50,000 bases of DNA from Halisarca cf. caerulea (GCA_963170055.1 CAUJGJ010000403.1:175001-225000); one strand, 5' to 3'. Positions 38,510 to 49,746 are shown, counted from the stretch's first letter. A program made the numbers and translations. Notes: generated by a model not told the origin, from the sequence alone.

Positions 38510-41500
38510 TCACATGCACATATGTACACATGCGTGCGTACACAATACATCAGTAAGTATTTTCTATCAGTAACCATTTTGAAGTATTGTACATATGCTT
38601 GCAAAAATGTACTGCGAGAGAATGTGTTTTTCTTGGCATTGAAGGTTCGATCCTGATCACTTTTCATTGAGGAAGCTAGATGCTATTGACCAACAGTTTG
38701 CCAACTCCTTATTTGCTGGGTATGTTTTATATGCACAAATGATTATTTGAATGTTGTATTTTGTCAAAAACGTAATGTTAATTTTTTATCCTACCGGTAC
38801 CAGAAATTTAATATTAATTTTTATGTTCATTTGCAATATACCTACGTAATTATACAGTTCAGTTACTAACGTAGTTTACTTGTGTACACCATAGGATCAG
38901 TATTATATTATGCATGATTTGTTACTTGTTAAATATGTATATTGTGTACGTACACATGTGTATGTACATTGTAAGTGATATAAATGTATGGTTATTCAGC
39001 TTTACATGGACTTAGGTCACTAATCCATGTCCTGTATTGTAGAACTGTGTTTTGTACGGACGCGCGCGCGCGTGTGTGTGTGTGCACGTGTGTGTGATGT
39101 GTGTATGATTGCACTGGTGTACTCTTGTACACAATATCTTGATCGCTAGTGCTAGCATAATAAGGATCATTGCAATGATTACCACAACATGTAGTTTATG
39201 ATCAGTTGTTTTGCGTTTACAAGGACACAACACAAGTATGTACATACGTACGTACCTTGTTGCTCATTCATTAATGGCTGTGTGTAATTGTCATCCTTAG
39301 CATGTACATACGTAGCTTGCAGTTTTATGCATGAGCCCACTTACATCATGTGTGGTGTATTTTGCTGACTCTCAATTGTTTACTTTTGTAGGTATTCAGA
39401 AAGTTATTTGTCAGATTTTGTGCTCCATGGCACCAAAGAGCGTGCTGATGATTTCAGAATGAACCTCATCAGTGATTTGGAGGCAGTTCTGGACTGTGCG
39501 GACGATACTGGAAGAGCTAACACAGCAATGTGTATACTGGCAGATACTTCAACATGGTGTGTGTGAGTGTATATGTGTGGGTGCATGTAAACATACGTAT
39601 GTGTCTACTGCATGCATACTTTTGTATGTTTTGTACCAGAGTACATGTTTGTGTATGTATGTATGTACGTATGTATGTGTGCTTGTGTGTTATCATGTCA
39701 TATTTTACCCCCCTAAGAGAAGTATGGAGGGGGGGGGGGGGGTAAGGGGCATTTAACTGTAAGTTTAGGCCTCATAAGGCCAGTATTGTGTGTGTGTGGG
39801 AGGGAGGGGGGGGGGGGGGGGGGGCAAATTGACATGACAGTCTTCACTGTGGTTTTGTCTGTCTGAGGTGAAACTTTCATTATTATTTGCACACCTACTG
39901 TAGGTTGTGTGAACTGGTGACTGTATGGAAGCTGAACAGCACTTGTGACATGGTGGAGTATCGCTGCTCCCCAACTCCCCAACAGCCTGCAGCTTGTGTC
40001 AAGAAGGTCTTGAACTCAATGAAAACCCTTCATGACTTGGGCACACCTCCTGAGTTTGTAAGTATCGCATGCAGTGTCAGATCAGTCCTGTCTACCATTA
40101 TGTATGTAGATTTATATTGTATGCTAGCACAGCACTATATTGAAAGAGATTGAGCTGTTCACTTTGTGTATAAATGTTTGTATGTACCAGGGTGGTCACC
40201 AGAAAAATTAAAGAGGGTGGCATTCACGTAAGCTAGTAGTAGGCTAGTGCACAGCTGTCTTTATCCTGGTTCACTTCTGTATTGTTTAGCATTGAGTTAC
40301 TCCTCTGCATTTGTAAAAGTCTTGTGAAGTGGGAAATTTGCTCAAAATATATGATATACACAGTGCCAGTATTATGAACCTAATCTATCCACTCAGTGTC
40401 TAAACAAAGAAGGAATGACTCTACTCATGGTAGATAAATGATCTAAACAAAAATTTAAGGAGGGTGGCCCGCCCTGCTTAGAAGGGCTGGCGAGAACACT
40501 GTGTACATCACAACATATGTACGTACATGTGTTGTGATTTTATCGCTGTCAATCTCACTTTTGCCAAGTGTCTTAATGATAAGCACAATCAAGGCCTTCT
40601 TTTTCTGCATACTGTTTGTCAACCAATCTAAGTGTTGGTAGGATAGGTAGACTGCTGATGTGTTCTCTCTCTCCTTTGTTACATTGTTGATGTGTTCTCT
40701 CTCTCCTTTGTTACATTGCATCTTATTCTGTTATCAGTGCATTCTTCAGTTGGAAAACATGTTGAAGGACATTTGTCATAAAGGAGAGGTTAGTTTTGTG
40801 TTCTTTGGAATGTGTACTGTGCTGTGCTAAATTTCCATTAATTTTGCAGATGAACTTGAAATGGTGAAATTTGTGCTCCATGAAAAGATTGGCAATATGC
40901 ACTGTTTTAATAGAGTTTAATACTATTACAATAGCTAGCATTTATTCCTAAATATAGCTCTCCTACGCTTCAAGGAATGTAGTTTAGCTTATCAGAGGGA
41001 CTATAATAACTTCCTTCGTACAAGTAAAATGGCAGTTACCTCTAATCACTTCCAGTAAGCACTTACGACGGGATTTGCAAACTCTCAAAAATTTGGCATC
41101 CATGAAAATTTTGCCCTATACAGTACTTCTTTGCATGTATGTAAACTTTATGTTTAGTGCATATGTGCTTGTAAGCATACACATGCATGCACATGCACAC
41201 ACACGCGCGCACACGCACACACACTCACACGTACGCACGCACGCACACACTCGCACGCATGCATGCACGCATGCACACGCACACACACACACATACACAT
41301 ACATGCACACTTTATGTGCAACCAAACACTTGTGTTCTGCTTTTAATTTGTATAGCAGTATTACTATATTCTTCCTAATAATTCATCACCCCTAGTACAC
41401 CAAAAATTTAATCAGGTATCAGGTGTCAGGTATCATAATTTAACACATCTTGCTATGAAATTAGAATTAGAAATTAGAATAGGATTGACTGAAATGGTTA

Positions 41501-42694
41501 ACCCTGATGAAAATATAGAATTTTCAGATGAAATTTAGAATATTGTATATGACAAAACGTTAGAATATTATTTCTAACCCCAGAAGTCCAGCTTTAGTGA
41601 TGGCCAAATATACCATTTCGACCCTCTCGTTTTCTTTGACACACTATAATACACAGGCCTGCTGAGTGAATGTAGTCACTTCTTTCTTCCTTTCATAGAC
41701 AATAAATAACGTTCCTACGTAGATGTAACCATGTACACAAAAGGCAGAAGTCAGAAATAATGGCAGAAATAAGCGCTCCTAGTGCACAATGCCTCGAAAC
41801 TACTCTTTTGCTGTTACTCTTTATGGGGCCACTAAAATTCAGCAAAGAAAGCCGAATTGAGCGCAAGTGGTGTATTATGGAGTACGGTAGTACTCCATAT
41901 GTAGGATTGACATGGAAAAACATGACCGCCATATATATGTACTGTATATTTTTGGCACATGCTGGATGTAGGAATTTGCACAGTGTGCACTCAGTCCAAC
42001 TAAACTCTGTCTAGCCCTATACCTGTCTAGCCTCATGTATGTGTAGCCCTATGCTCGTCTAGCCCTATGCCTGTCTTGCCCTTTGCCCGCCTAGCCCTGT
42101 ACCGGTTTTGTAACTTGCCCTTGTTCTAAGTGTTTTTGGAGGATCCTTTTTTGATAATGTTTTTTTGCACGGTCCTGTGTCGATCCTACATCCTTGTACC
42201 ATTTTAAATGGTTTTTATAAACCCTTATATCTCCTTCTTTAAAGACAAAGAGAATTTACATTTGTTTGTGGTGGTGAGACTCTGTGTCTAAAAGAATGAA
42301 AATACACCCGTTATATGTGATAGTCGTGAGCGAATTCCCTGTCCTGCTGGGAAGATGACAAATAAAAATAGACCATTTCCGATACCTGATGAATACGTAT
42401 TCGAGTCGCATGGTGGAAGTTGGAATGGCTACAAGTTTGACAGGGTTACAATGCAAATGAACCAAAGAATAGGCCTGCCGAAAGTTAGGGGTGACAAACT
42501 TTTAGAGAGAATATGTATGTACAAATGTGTAGATATTGTTAAACTGTAATTGCTCAGCCCATATATACAATATGTGTTTGTGCATATCTTTAGCTTGTTG
42601 CACAATTCATTGCTGAGAACTCCAAGAAGAGCCTAAGTGATCTACTGCAAGATATGAATAGCACATTTTGGTATGTACAGTGCGTGTGTGTGTA

Positions 42695-42768
<74 letters not shown>

Positions 42769-45746
42769 TACAGTATGTGAAACATGTACAGTTTTGCATA
42801 TATACCCAGTGGTAGAAATAGCATTTGACCTTTGCTAGGACAAATGGCTGACCCAGTAGTATATTGATAGGACGTTTTGAATATTGGTCAGCCATTTGTA
42901 CTCATCACATGGTTCGGTGTTAGAGATTCCATTGTGCACATTGCAAAATCAAACACCGAACCATGTGGGATTGACACAAGGATTTGTAGCTTGACTGTAA
43001 TAGCCCAGTATTGGAGGCTCAGGTCTCAGTTTCAATAGTTATGAGGATTATACAGAGAAGTGCTGGTCAGCCAAATGGCTGACCCAACTTGATTTTGGTC
43101 AGCCATATTCATGTTTTGCTCGAAAAATGGCAGATGGCAGACTGCTATTTCTAGCCCTGTATACCTGTCATATGCATTGGTGTGTGCTGTTTGCCAATTT
43201 TTGATGTGCACAATTTCCTTGGATATAGAAGTATTCTCTCAAGAATAATTTACATTGATCGTGCTCATATGCTACATATGCTACATATGCTACATATGCT
43301 ACATATGCTACGTATGCTACATATGCTACGTATGCTACATATGCTACATATGCTACGTAAGCTACATATGCTACATATGCTACATATGCTACATATGCTA
43401 CGTATGTTACGTATGCTACATATGCTACATATGCTACGTATGTTACGTATGCTACATATGCTACGTATGCTACGTATGCTACATATGCTACGTATGCTAC
43501 ATATGTTACATATGCTACGTATGCTACATATGCTACATATGCTACATATGCTACATATGCTACATATGCTACGTATGCTACGTATGCTACATATGCTACA
43601 TATGCTACGTACGTATGCTACATATGCTACATATGCTACGTATGCTACATATGCTACGTATGCTACATATGCTACATATGCTACGTAAGCTACATATGCT
43701 ACATATGCTACATATGCTACATATGCTACGTATGTTACGTATGCTACATATGCTACATATGCTACGTATGTTACGTATGCTACATATGCTACGTATGCTA
43801 CGTATGCTACATATGCTACGTATGCTACATATGTTACATATGCTACGTATGCTACATATGCTACATATGCTACATATGCTACATATGCTACGTATGCTAC
43901 GTATGCTACATATGCTACATATGCTACGTACGTATGCTACATATGCTACATATGCTACGTATGCTACATATGCTATGTATGCTACATATGCTATGTATGC
44001 TACATATGCTACATATGCTACGTATGCTACGTATGCTACATATGCTACATATGCTACATATGCTACGTATGCTACATATGCTACATATGCTACATATGCT
44101 ACGTATGCTACGTATGCTACATATGCTACATATGCTACGTACGTATGCTACATATGCTACATATGCTACGTATGCTACATATGCTATGTATGCTACATAT
44201 GCTATGTATGCTACATATGCTACATATGCTACGTATGCTACGTATGCTACATATGCTACATATGCTACATATGCTACGTATGCTACATATGCTACATATG
44301 CTACATATGCTACGTATGCTACGTATGCTACATATGCTACATATGCTACGTACGTATGCTACATATGCTACATATGCTACGTATGCTACATATGCTATGT
44401 ATGCTACATATGCTATGTATGCTACATATGCTACATATGCTACGTATGCTACGTATGCTACATATGCTACATATGCTACATATGCTACGTATGCTACATA
44501 TGCTACATATGCTACATATGCTACATATGCTACATATGCTACATATGCTACATATGCTACATATGGGAGAATTGGAAGTATGCTGATGTACATACTTTTC
44601 TGTCTAAATTTTCCATAACACATTTTCCCATTTCATTTCAGCAGTTAGTGAAATATATTGAACTTTCTCTTCTCCTTTGTGTGTTGCTGCACTGTCTTTA
44701 GTGTTTGCTGTATACACCCGTAGCAAATTGTGTATCTTGTTCGTTGGTCTTCCGGCTGTTTTTCATTCCCTACTTTGTACGTGAATATTGGAAAGGTTAC
44801 TTCATCTAACTACATATAGTTCTATGATATTTGGTTTAAGAAGTTATTTTCAGTCGTTTGGACTCAGATGAGATCCTCCAATTCACCTACTCTTGTTCTT
44901 GTTCACTGCAGAGTAGGCTAATTGTTTCACTTCTTATAAAGCTAGAGATCACTTGTTCTGTTGCTACCTTATCTTTGATGAATTGATGGGTTTGCATTGA
45001 TTCTGGTTATCATCATACATATGTTGGCTGCTGGTAGTGTGTGCAATGCTCATGCTCAATGGATGTATTGTTTGCTATAACTGCTATTGTTGCCTGCTCA
45101 GAACTACATGATGTGCATTCATCTGATCATTGTCTTGCATGTGTTAGATGAATACTGTGAACCTGTCCAAGCGGTCACCTCTGCTGATCAGCTCTCTGTT
45201 TCATTGGTAACAAACCTCCTGTATAGACCCAACACCTTAACTAATACGTGTATGTCATTTTTAAAATGGTCAAGAAAGTACTCTTATGACATTGAGCCTG
45301 AAGTGCTTGTGCAGTCTTCTTGGGTGGAAACAAGACTGTAGAACAAGCCAGACACTTTGGCAATATCATTTGACAATGTGCAGACTACATACTGTGCTTC
45401 AGTGTGCTGCCCTGTACAATATTTGAAGCTTGAGACAATGTATTCAGTGAAATGTGTACAAATAGTGTTTGTAGTATGTGACCATTGATAGTGTGGCTTT
45501 CTGTGTCAATCAGCTGGGAGATTTCTGTCCCAATTAAGGCTGACTCAACAGTGAGGTCCAATATTGTTTATGTTGCCATGAAGTGTATTGCTGTAGTCAG
45601 TGTACTTCCTCAACTATCTGCTACCCTTTCTCACTTGTAGCATCAATAGATCTGATCGAGAGCTTATGTTGGCCATAGCCTCAGCACAAGACAGAACTAT
45701 AGAACAACTCTTGACTTCCGAAGTAAATGAAATTTGCTACATTTAA
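24808..45746 (+). CDS. Folliculin-interacting protein (FNIP family), 20 exons
   Basis: Exons: 24808-24881, 27073-27120, 28364-28478, 28866-29045, 30803-30891, 31295-31431, 31595-31737, 33397-33500, 34079-34262, 35103-35218, 36551-36659, 36942-36982, 37100-37591, 38059-38262, 38645-38719, 39392-39556, 39904-40057, 40738-40788, 42594-42670, 45641-45746. All GT-AG, all phases agree; 2664 bases, ~887 aa. It matches FNIP1/2 in order: N-terminal FSKF; IRLVV (longin-like domain); FGAV...[83 protein letters not shown]; and the C-terminal [12 protein letters not shown] end. Ser-rich, probably disordered parts are exons 4 and 7. Family role: DENN-type partner of folliculin, forming the lysosomal FLCN-FNIP GAP for RagC/D and interacting with AMPK. 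ATG 24808 has good context (G at -3, G at +4). Least conserved part: residues ~490-700. Confidence 0.92.
25650..26879. mobile_element. Tc1/mariner-type transposon, 1.23 kb, decayed
   Basis: Ends CGGTATGTGTCATAAAAAA and (reverse) CGGTATGTGTCATAAAAAAG are nearly identical inverted repeats, flanked by TA on both sides. Subterminal regions are crowded with ACGATCGTAAT-type palindromes. Inside, on the minus strand, there is a transposase remnant (separate entry). It is in FNIP intron 1. It is too short and broken to be autonomous. Confidence 0.88.
26330..26630 (-). pseudogene. Tc1/mariner transposase N-terminal fragment, disrupted
   Basis: From an ATG at 26630 the minus strand reads as a two-helix-turn-helix DNA-binding region of the Tc1/mariner type: [16 protein letters not shown], then a paired-like [11 protein letters not shown], then [19 protein letters not shown]. 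At least two in-frame TAG stops interrupt it (after GVH and after EMQM), and the catalytic DDE part is absent. It lies inside inverted repeats with a TA target duplication, which independently supports the family call. Confidence 0.75.
27524..27546. repeat. 23-nt perfect hairpin AGGGGCTGCC-GCA-GGCAGCCCCT
   Basis: Ten-base perfect stem with a 3-base loop in FNIP intron 2. It resembles the GC-rich centres of the foldback elements at 979 and 27811. Confidence 0.7.
27692..27747. repeat. Near-perfect 56-bp palindrome of AATTGTTTTGAAAACAATTGCCA arms
   Basis: The arm AATTGTTTTGAAAACAATTG (itself palindromic) plus CCA is followed by AATA and the reverse complement arm. Short and AT-rich, in FNIP intron 2, between two GC-rich hairpins. 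Possibly part of one composite non-autonomous element. Confidence 0.7.
27811..27868. mobile_element. 58-bp foldback element, second copy of the 979-1034 family
   Basis: CAAGTGATTCGAG at the left mirrors CTCGAATTACTTG at the right; the centre is GTGGGGCGGCAGCCCCCAC. Outer arms and centre match the element at 979-1034 with a few substitutions. Confidence 0.7.
27903..27961. repeat. (TG)n microsatellite in FNIP intron 2
   Basis: About 29 TG units. Confidence 0.95.
28085..28218. repeat. 19-bp minisatellite, 7 copies
   Basis: Unit GATTCACTCTCATCACTGT with GATTTACT variants. Located in FNIP intron 2, about 145 bases upstream of the third exon. Confidence 0.9.
29572..29655. repeat. ~30-bp tandem repeat, 2.7 copies
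   Basis: Unit CAGGTCACAA + CATGCATGCATACCAACATG, in FNIP intron 4. Confidence 0.85.
31440..31533. repeat. (AC)n microsatellite in FNIP intron 6
   Basis: Begins eight bases after the donor of exon 6 and takes up most of that 163-base intron. Its closeness to the donor may affect splicing. Confidence 0.95.
31738..33396. other. FNIP intron 7, no recognised element
   Basis: About 1.66 kb with no clear repeat. A stretch near 32198-32310 is open on the plus strand after an acceptor-like TTTTCAG, but exons 7 and 8 already join in phase 0 without it. Confidence 0.6.
33694..33866. repeat. 25-bp minisatellite, ~7 copies
   Basis: Unit ACACATGAACTTGTACCATG + CATGC with G/T variants, in FNIP intron 8. 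The open frames on both strands here are repeat artefacts. Confidence 0.93.
35996..36123. mobile_element. Foldback element, 128 bp, CGAGGGCAAAGCCTGAG centre
   Basis: ATCCTGTCCAGGTGTGCTGC at the left mirrors GCAGCACACCTGGACAGGAT at the right. Inside, an inner hairpin GTGCTGATTGACC...GGTCATCAGCAC surrounds CGAGGGCAAAGCCTGAG, and the right half carries a second copy of CACTGTATTT before the outer arm closes. In FNIP intron 10. Non-coding. Confidence 0.75.
38418..38508. repeat. (AC)n microsatellite in FNIP intron 14
   Basis: About 45 AC units with one ACGC interruption, 137 bases before exon 15. Confidence 0.95.
40198..40501. mobile_element. hAT-like MITE, 304 bp
   Basis: Left end CAGGGTGGTCACCAG and reversed right end CAGTGTTCTCGCCAG match at most positions and have the CAGNG form common in hAT elements. 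TGTAC flanks both sides, shorter than the usual 8-base hAT duplication and a common word in this DNA, so the boundaries are tentative. In FNIP intron 17. Confidence 0.5.
40653..40719. repeat. Direct duplication of a pyrimidine-rich tract before FNIP exon 18
   Basis: GATGTGTTCTCTCTCTCCTT + TGTTACATTG occurs twice in tandem with almost no change, ending about 19 bases before the exon acceptor at 40737. Confidence 0.85.
41176..41304. repeat. Impure (AC/GC) microsatellite in FNIP intron 18
   Basis: ACAC runs mixed with GCACGC, CGCGCGC and ATGC units, with no clean period. Confidence 0.85.
42684..42768. repeat. (TG)n microsatellite after FNIP exon 19
   Basis: Begins 14 bases after the donor of exon 19. 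Confidence 0.93.
42807..43159. mobile_element. MITE, 353 bp, CAGNGNTAGAAATAGCA ends, TATACC duplication
   Basis: Left end CAGTGGTAGAAATAGCA; reversed right end CAGGGCTAGAAATAGCA. TATACC flanks both sides (42801-42806 and 43160-43165). Inside, GGTCAGCCATTTG-type words recur in both orientations, and a hairpin CACATGGTTCGGTGTT...AACACCGAACCATGTG lies at 42906-42966. hAT-like ends, but a 6-base duplication is not the standard 8. In the last FNIP intron. Confidence 0.7.
43266..44566. repeat. 9-bp satellite (TACATATGC / TACGTATGC), 1.3 kb, with higher-order periods
   Basis: About 144 units of a 9-base word alternate between CATATG and CGTATG forms. Four ACGTACGTATGC phase-shift joints at about 43608, 43927, 44138 and 44349 are spaced 319, 211 and 211 bases apart and mark repeated blocks. 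The long open frames (Met-Leu-His, Ala-Thr-Tyr, Cys-Tyr-Ile triplets) are artefacts of the 3-codon unit. Located in the last FNIP intron. Confidence 0.97.
44567..45640. other. 3' part of the last FNIP intron
   Basis: About 1 kb without a clear repeat. Open stretches at 44864-44940 and 45087-45341 follow acceptor-like sequences, but neither continues the reading frame entering from exon 19 into exon 20, so I leave them non-coding. Confidence 0.6.
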
Positions 45747-46715
45747 ATAGATTTTCATCTGGTCAATCATGAATTGCTTGTTTTCATGTGCACAAAGTAT
45801 TAGAGCACTGCAATTTTATTTATTTATTCTCTCACTTTTCAAAATTCAATCAGAAACATTTCTAATTTATGTTGGGCTATGTTATATTTTATATACTAAC
45901 AAGACTGCCAGCTAGATGCATGTATTTCTTATATAATTATTGATTCTTGTCAAGAGAATCAATGACAACTTAAATCATTGAACTTGGCATCTTTCAAGCA
46001 TGCATGTGCATGCAGTTAAATTACCACAAGTTCCATTAGCCTATCATATGCAGCTATAGATGTAGTATATTGAGATCATGTTTTATAACTAGCCGCTTAT
46101 ATATTCGTATACATAATGTATGTATAATATATATGTATTATAAAAGTACACAAAAATTATTATGCAATTACATAATATATATGGTTCTTCTGTACAGTAT
46201 GATCCACTATAGTGAAATCAAAAATATACGTACATTCTGGTAATTGATCATTGATTCGATCAGCTGCAGTCCGGTCCAAGGAGCATTAAATTTTAATTTG
46301 GACGCATGATCATGCATACATGCAGATTTGAGATTGCATGACCAGAGCATCCATCATGTGCATGCTTAAAGCCTATAGCTATATACAGCCTGCCATGCAG
46401 CCACTTCAAAGGCTGGAGTGTATACATGTATATAGAATAGCAATGATAGACTTCTACTTCACTCCCAAAACCAAGATCAATACTCAGCTAGTGTCAAAGC
46501 AGAGGAGGGATCGACATGCTCTGTCAATAATATTATATGGAAAGCATGCATGCATGCAGGTTGGTATATAAGATCCCATGGCCATGCAGTGAATGCTATC
46601 AAAGGAGTGCTTTTCACATATATGCATGATAATATTATTATGAATGTGAAAAGCAGCTAGGGAGGGAGATTTGATTCGATCTCACCTTGCATAAGCAGTG
46701 ACTTTAGCTAGCTGC

Positions 46716-47152
46716 TAATACCGTATAGCCGGAAAGGTTGGCGGGAAGAAAATTTGGCGAATTGTGCCCAAATTAAACATTGGCGGTTTTTACTTTGGCG
46801 ATTACCTCCAGGAACACAATAATTATATTCATAATCTATGAATAATAAGATGGCTGCAGTAGCATGGGTGCACTGTGGCCTTGGGGAAATTTGAAGATTG
46901 AAAAGAGTGTGCACTGCTCGTTCGTTATTGCCGTCATTGTACCATCGACAACAGAGTATTGGGGCACTTCCCCGCCTAAAATCAGCAGGTTACTCCTTGT
47001 TTCTTCATAGATAGTCTATGGTTACGTATACAGTGTAAAATATTTGGTTTCTTCAGCGAAATATTTGGCGGATTATACTTTGGCGGTGGACACAGAAATC
47101 GCCAATTCGCCAAAGTAAATTCCCCGCCAACCTTTCCGGCTATACGGTATTA
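46716..47152. mobile_element. MITE with TAATACCGTATAGCCGG ends (family B, copy 2), 437 bp
   Basis: TAATACCGTATAGCCGGAAA at the left is the exact reverse complement of TTTCCGGCTATACGGTATTA at the right, and the inverted repeat goes on through GGTTGGCGGG/CCCGCCAACC. Interior phrases TTTGGCGAATT and AATTCGCCAAA are also inverted. Related to 21629-21853. Confidence 0.85.
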
Positions 47153-48189
47153 TACTAAATCTGGATTCAGATTACAACAGCTTTAATTTGGTAGGAAAAC
47201 AGCAGCCACTTGGTGGTATACTGGCCATGCACTCAGAATGTGTACCCTCTTGAATTCATATTACATAATCATTAAGTATTGATCAGTTTTTGTTAATTCT
47301 TATGATAATCCCCAAAAATTTGAAGCTGCCTGTAAAGGTGGAGAGTCACTTGGAACTTTCAGACAATAATATTGTATCATCTCAAGTGCAGGTCATTACA
47401 TGGTGGAATACTCAAGAGTGCATTACTTTCTTATTTCTTATTTTCTTATTTAAACTGGGTCAGCCATTAGCCAGAGGCTACACCTAAGGCCTCCAGTATC
47501 CGACACACCCACCCACCCACCCACAAATCAAATTAATAAATAGAATTCAAAGTTAATAGTACTAGTTTGGTGGCTGCAGTAGGTCATATTCTCTCTCATC
47601 CATTCCCAAGTTGGTGGCAGGGGGATGCAGGCCCCGGCCGGGGAAAGAAACCAAATGGCACACAGCTGGAATGGTGCCCTCTTCTCACAGCTTGGTTTTC
47701 AGTGCTAACCTACTGAGCCACCAGCACCCCCCCCCATTACAACCCTAAGAAATAGCTAGGAGTAAATTAAATGGAGGAGATGATATAGCCCTTCACTCTC
47801 TTATACCTTGTATGTACCCACACATGTGGATCGTTGATTGACAGTCAATATGTGTGTAGTATATCTGTCAATCCAGTGGGGTCATACATCAAGGAGTAAT
47901 CATGCAGGACGTGACAACGGCAACAACAACAATTTCATTATAATTAAAACAGTTGAATATGCTTGTGGTCGACCAAACTGAAGACTGGCCGACTCTACAG
48001 CACTCACTATAGACATGGCGCTATACATGCATAACATTATATGATGTAACACAATGTGCTATTGTGCATGTAGGTTATATTATAGTCAAAAAATTACTAA
48101 CAGCCAAGTTCCGGACACAAGTGTGACAGATGTGCAGATGCACATATATGCATACTACCAAAGTACTCCAGTGCATGCACACCCAGTAC

Positions 48190-48740
48190 TGGTTATATAT
48201 CAGGTATACACACTGTCTACACATACTACAGTACACACTGCCTACACACACTACGAACAGTACACACACTACAGCACATACTGTCTACACACACTACAGT
48301 ATATACACACAGTCTACACACTACAGTACATACGGTCTACATACACTACAGTACACAAAGTCTACACACTATATACAGTACATACAGTCTACACACTACA
48401 GTACACACTGTCTACACACTGCAGTACACACAGTCTACACACTACAGTACACACTGTCTGCACACTACAGTACACACTGTCTGCACACTACAATACACAC
48501 TGTCTACACACACTGCAGTACACACAGTCTGCACACTACAGTACACACTGTCTACACACTGCAGTACACACAGTCTGCACACTACAGTACACACCGTCTA
48601 CACACACTACAGTACACACAGTCTACACACTGCAGTACACACAGTCTGCACACTACAGTACACACTGTCTACACACTCTACAGTACAAGCTGTCTACACA
48701 CACTACAGTACACACACTGTGTAAATACTATGTACAGTAA
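48190..48740. repeat. ~23-bp minisatellite, ~24 copies
   Basis: Unit GTCTGCACACTACAGTACAC + ACT with variants (CTACACAC, GCAGTACA). Length varies by a few bases between units. The long Thr/His/Ser/Tyr open frames are artefacts. Confidence 0.9.
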
Positions 48741-48981
48741 ACATTATGTACACACACAGTACACAGTATTATTGTGTAAACACTACATTATGCTGCAGGG
48801 TACAGGGTGTAGTTTACAGGGTACCTTGGATAGTAGCTGTGCTGGCGTTTTGCCTGTTTAAACAAGCTTGCCTAACCTAGCCTATAAGGCTATGCACTGT
48901 ACACACACAGTATGCATTATATGTGTGCACGCCCACTGCACTGCAGATTCAATGTTCAGACATAATATAACATTGACAAGG

Positions 48982-49064
48982 AAAATCCAAAACCGCTGGA
49001 TGATATTACACAGACATTCTTCATTTTAGATGTCTGCATGTACCATCCAGCGGTTATGGATTTT
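48982..49064. repeat. 83-nt hairpin, miRNA-precursor-like
   Basis: AAAATCCAAAACCGCTGGATG pairs with CATCCAGCGGTTATGGATTTT with one mismatch; CAGACA/TGTCTG pairs further in; the loop is about 14-20 bases. It may be a small foldback element or an expressed hairpin. No flanking duplication was recognised. Confidence 0.55.
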
Positions 49065-49572
49065 GGGAAAAACGTATGGTAAGTGTTGGGGTTGTTACTT
49101 TTAGAAAGTAATCTCGTTACATATTACATATTACTATGAAAACAGTAATGCATTACAGGTAGTAAATATTACAGATTACATTTGCTCCTGCAAACTACAT
49201 CCAAGTTGTATCCCAGTGAGAATTTTAACCCTCCTGAAGGTGAACATCAACATAACCTGTAAATGATTGAATGTTAGAATCAGACTAAGGCATTCACAAA
49301 AACAAATGTAGTAAATTCCACAACCAAGACAACCTGCAGACCAGAACACGAGTAATGTGACCATCTAACTATATAGCAATTATGTGTTGTCCTTGACGAC
49401 AGAAGGGCTGCTTTTACTTATAACCTTATGATTAGCTATAAACTTACTTAATTTTATAATGTTGTAATGTATTACTTTCACCACAAAGCTAATTGTAATA
49501 TATATATTACTAGGCACAAGGTAGGTATTTAGTTATATTACTTAATTCATGCAATATATAGTAAAAACATTA

Positions 49573-49746
49573 CAGTAGAACCTCGATAGTAAGAACACTG
49601 TTAATGAGTAATACCTGGTTAGGAAGTGCAAGGATATGATACCCCAGCTTATAACCCATAATACTAATCTATGGTTAGCAAGTACTACTGATAGTGAGTA
49701 GCCATTTGGAGGGTCCCCAGGTGTACTCACTAACGAGGTTTGACTG
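49573..49746. mobile_element. Pogo/Tigger-like MITE, 174 bp (family A, copy 2)
   Basis: Starts CAGTAGAACCTCGATAGTAA and ends ACTAACGAGGTTTGACTG, flanked by TA. It is the same element as 12431-12601 in opposite orientation, including GGTATCAT/ATGATACC and the GGAGGGTCCCCAGGTGTACT block. Confidence 0.88.

Noticed and set aside
41760..42014. 84-codon plus-strand frame with a hydrophobic stretch in FNIP intron 18
   Set aside because: Hydrophobic run is short, no family match, and it is enclosed in an intron without splice support.
42355..42549. 65-codon plus-strand frame in FNIP intron 18
   Set aside because: No recognised family, no splice fit with exons 18 and 19; looks like chance or a repeat relic.
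43182..44701. Open frames up to 443 codons (Met-Leu-His, Ala-Thr-Tyr and Cys-Tyr-Ile repeats)
   Set aside because: They arise because the satellite unit is 9 bases; the array lies in an FNIP intron and no splice signals fit.
44864..44940. Possible alternative last FNIP exon (RLDSDEIL) after a TTTTCAG acceptor
   Set aside because: It reads in phase for a short way, but the sequence does not keep the conserved C-terminus that exon 20 encodes.
45087..45341. Open frame with [14 protein letters not shown], slightly like an FNIP C-terminal segment (VSSLVSNLL)
   Set aside because: Entering from exon 19 in phase 2 gives an immediate stop at the nearest acceptors, and exon 19 already joins exon 20 in frame with matching family sequence.
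48054..48861. Two overlapping ~230-codon frames rich in Thr, His, Tyr, Leu
   Set aside because: Both come from the 23-base minisatellite; composition is low complexity and no homology is recognised.
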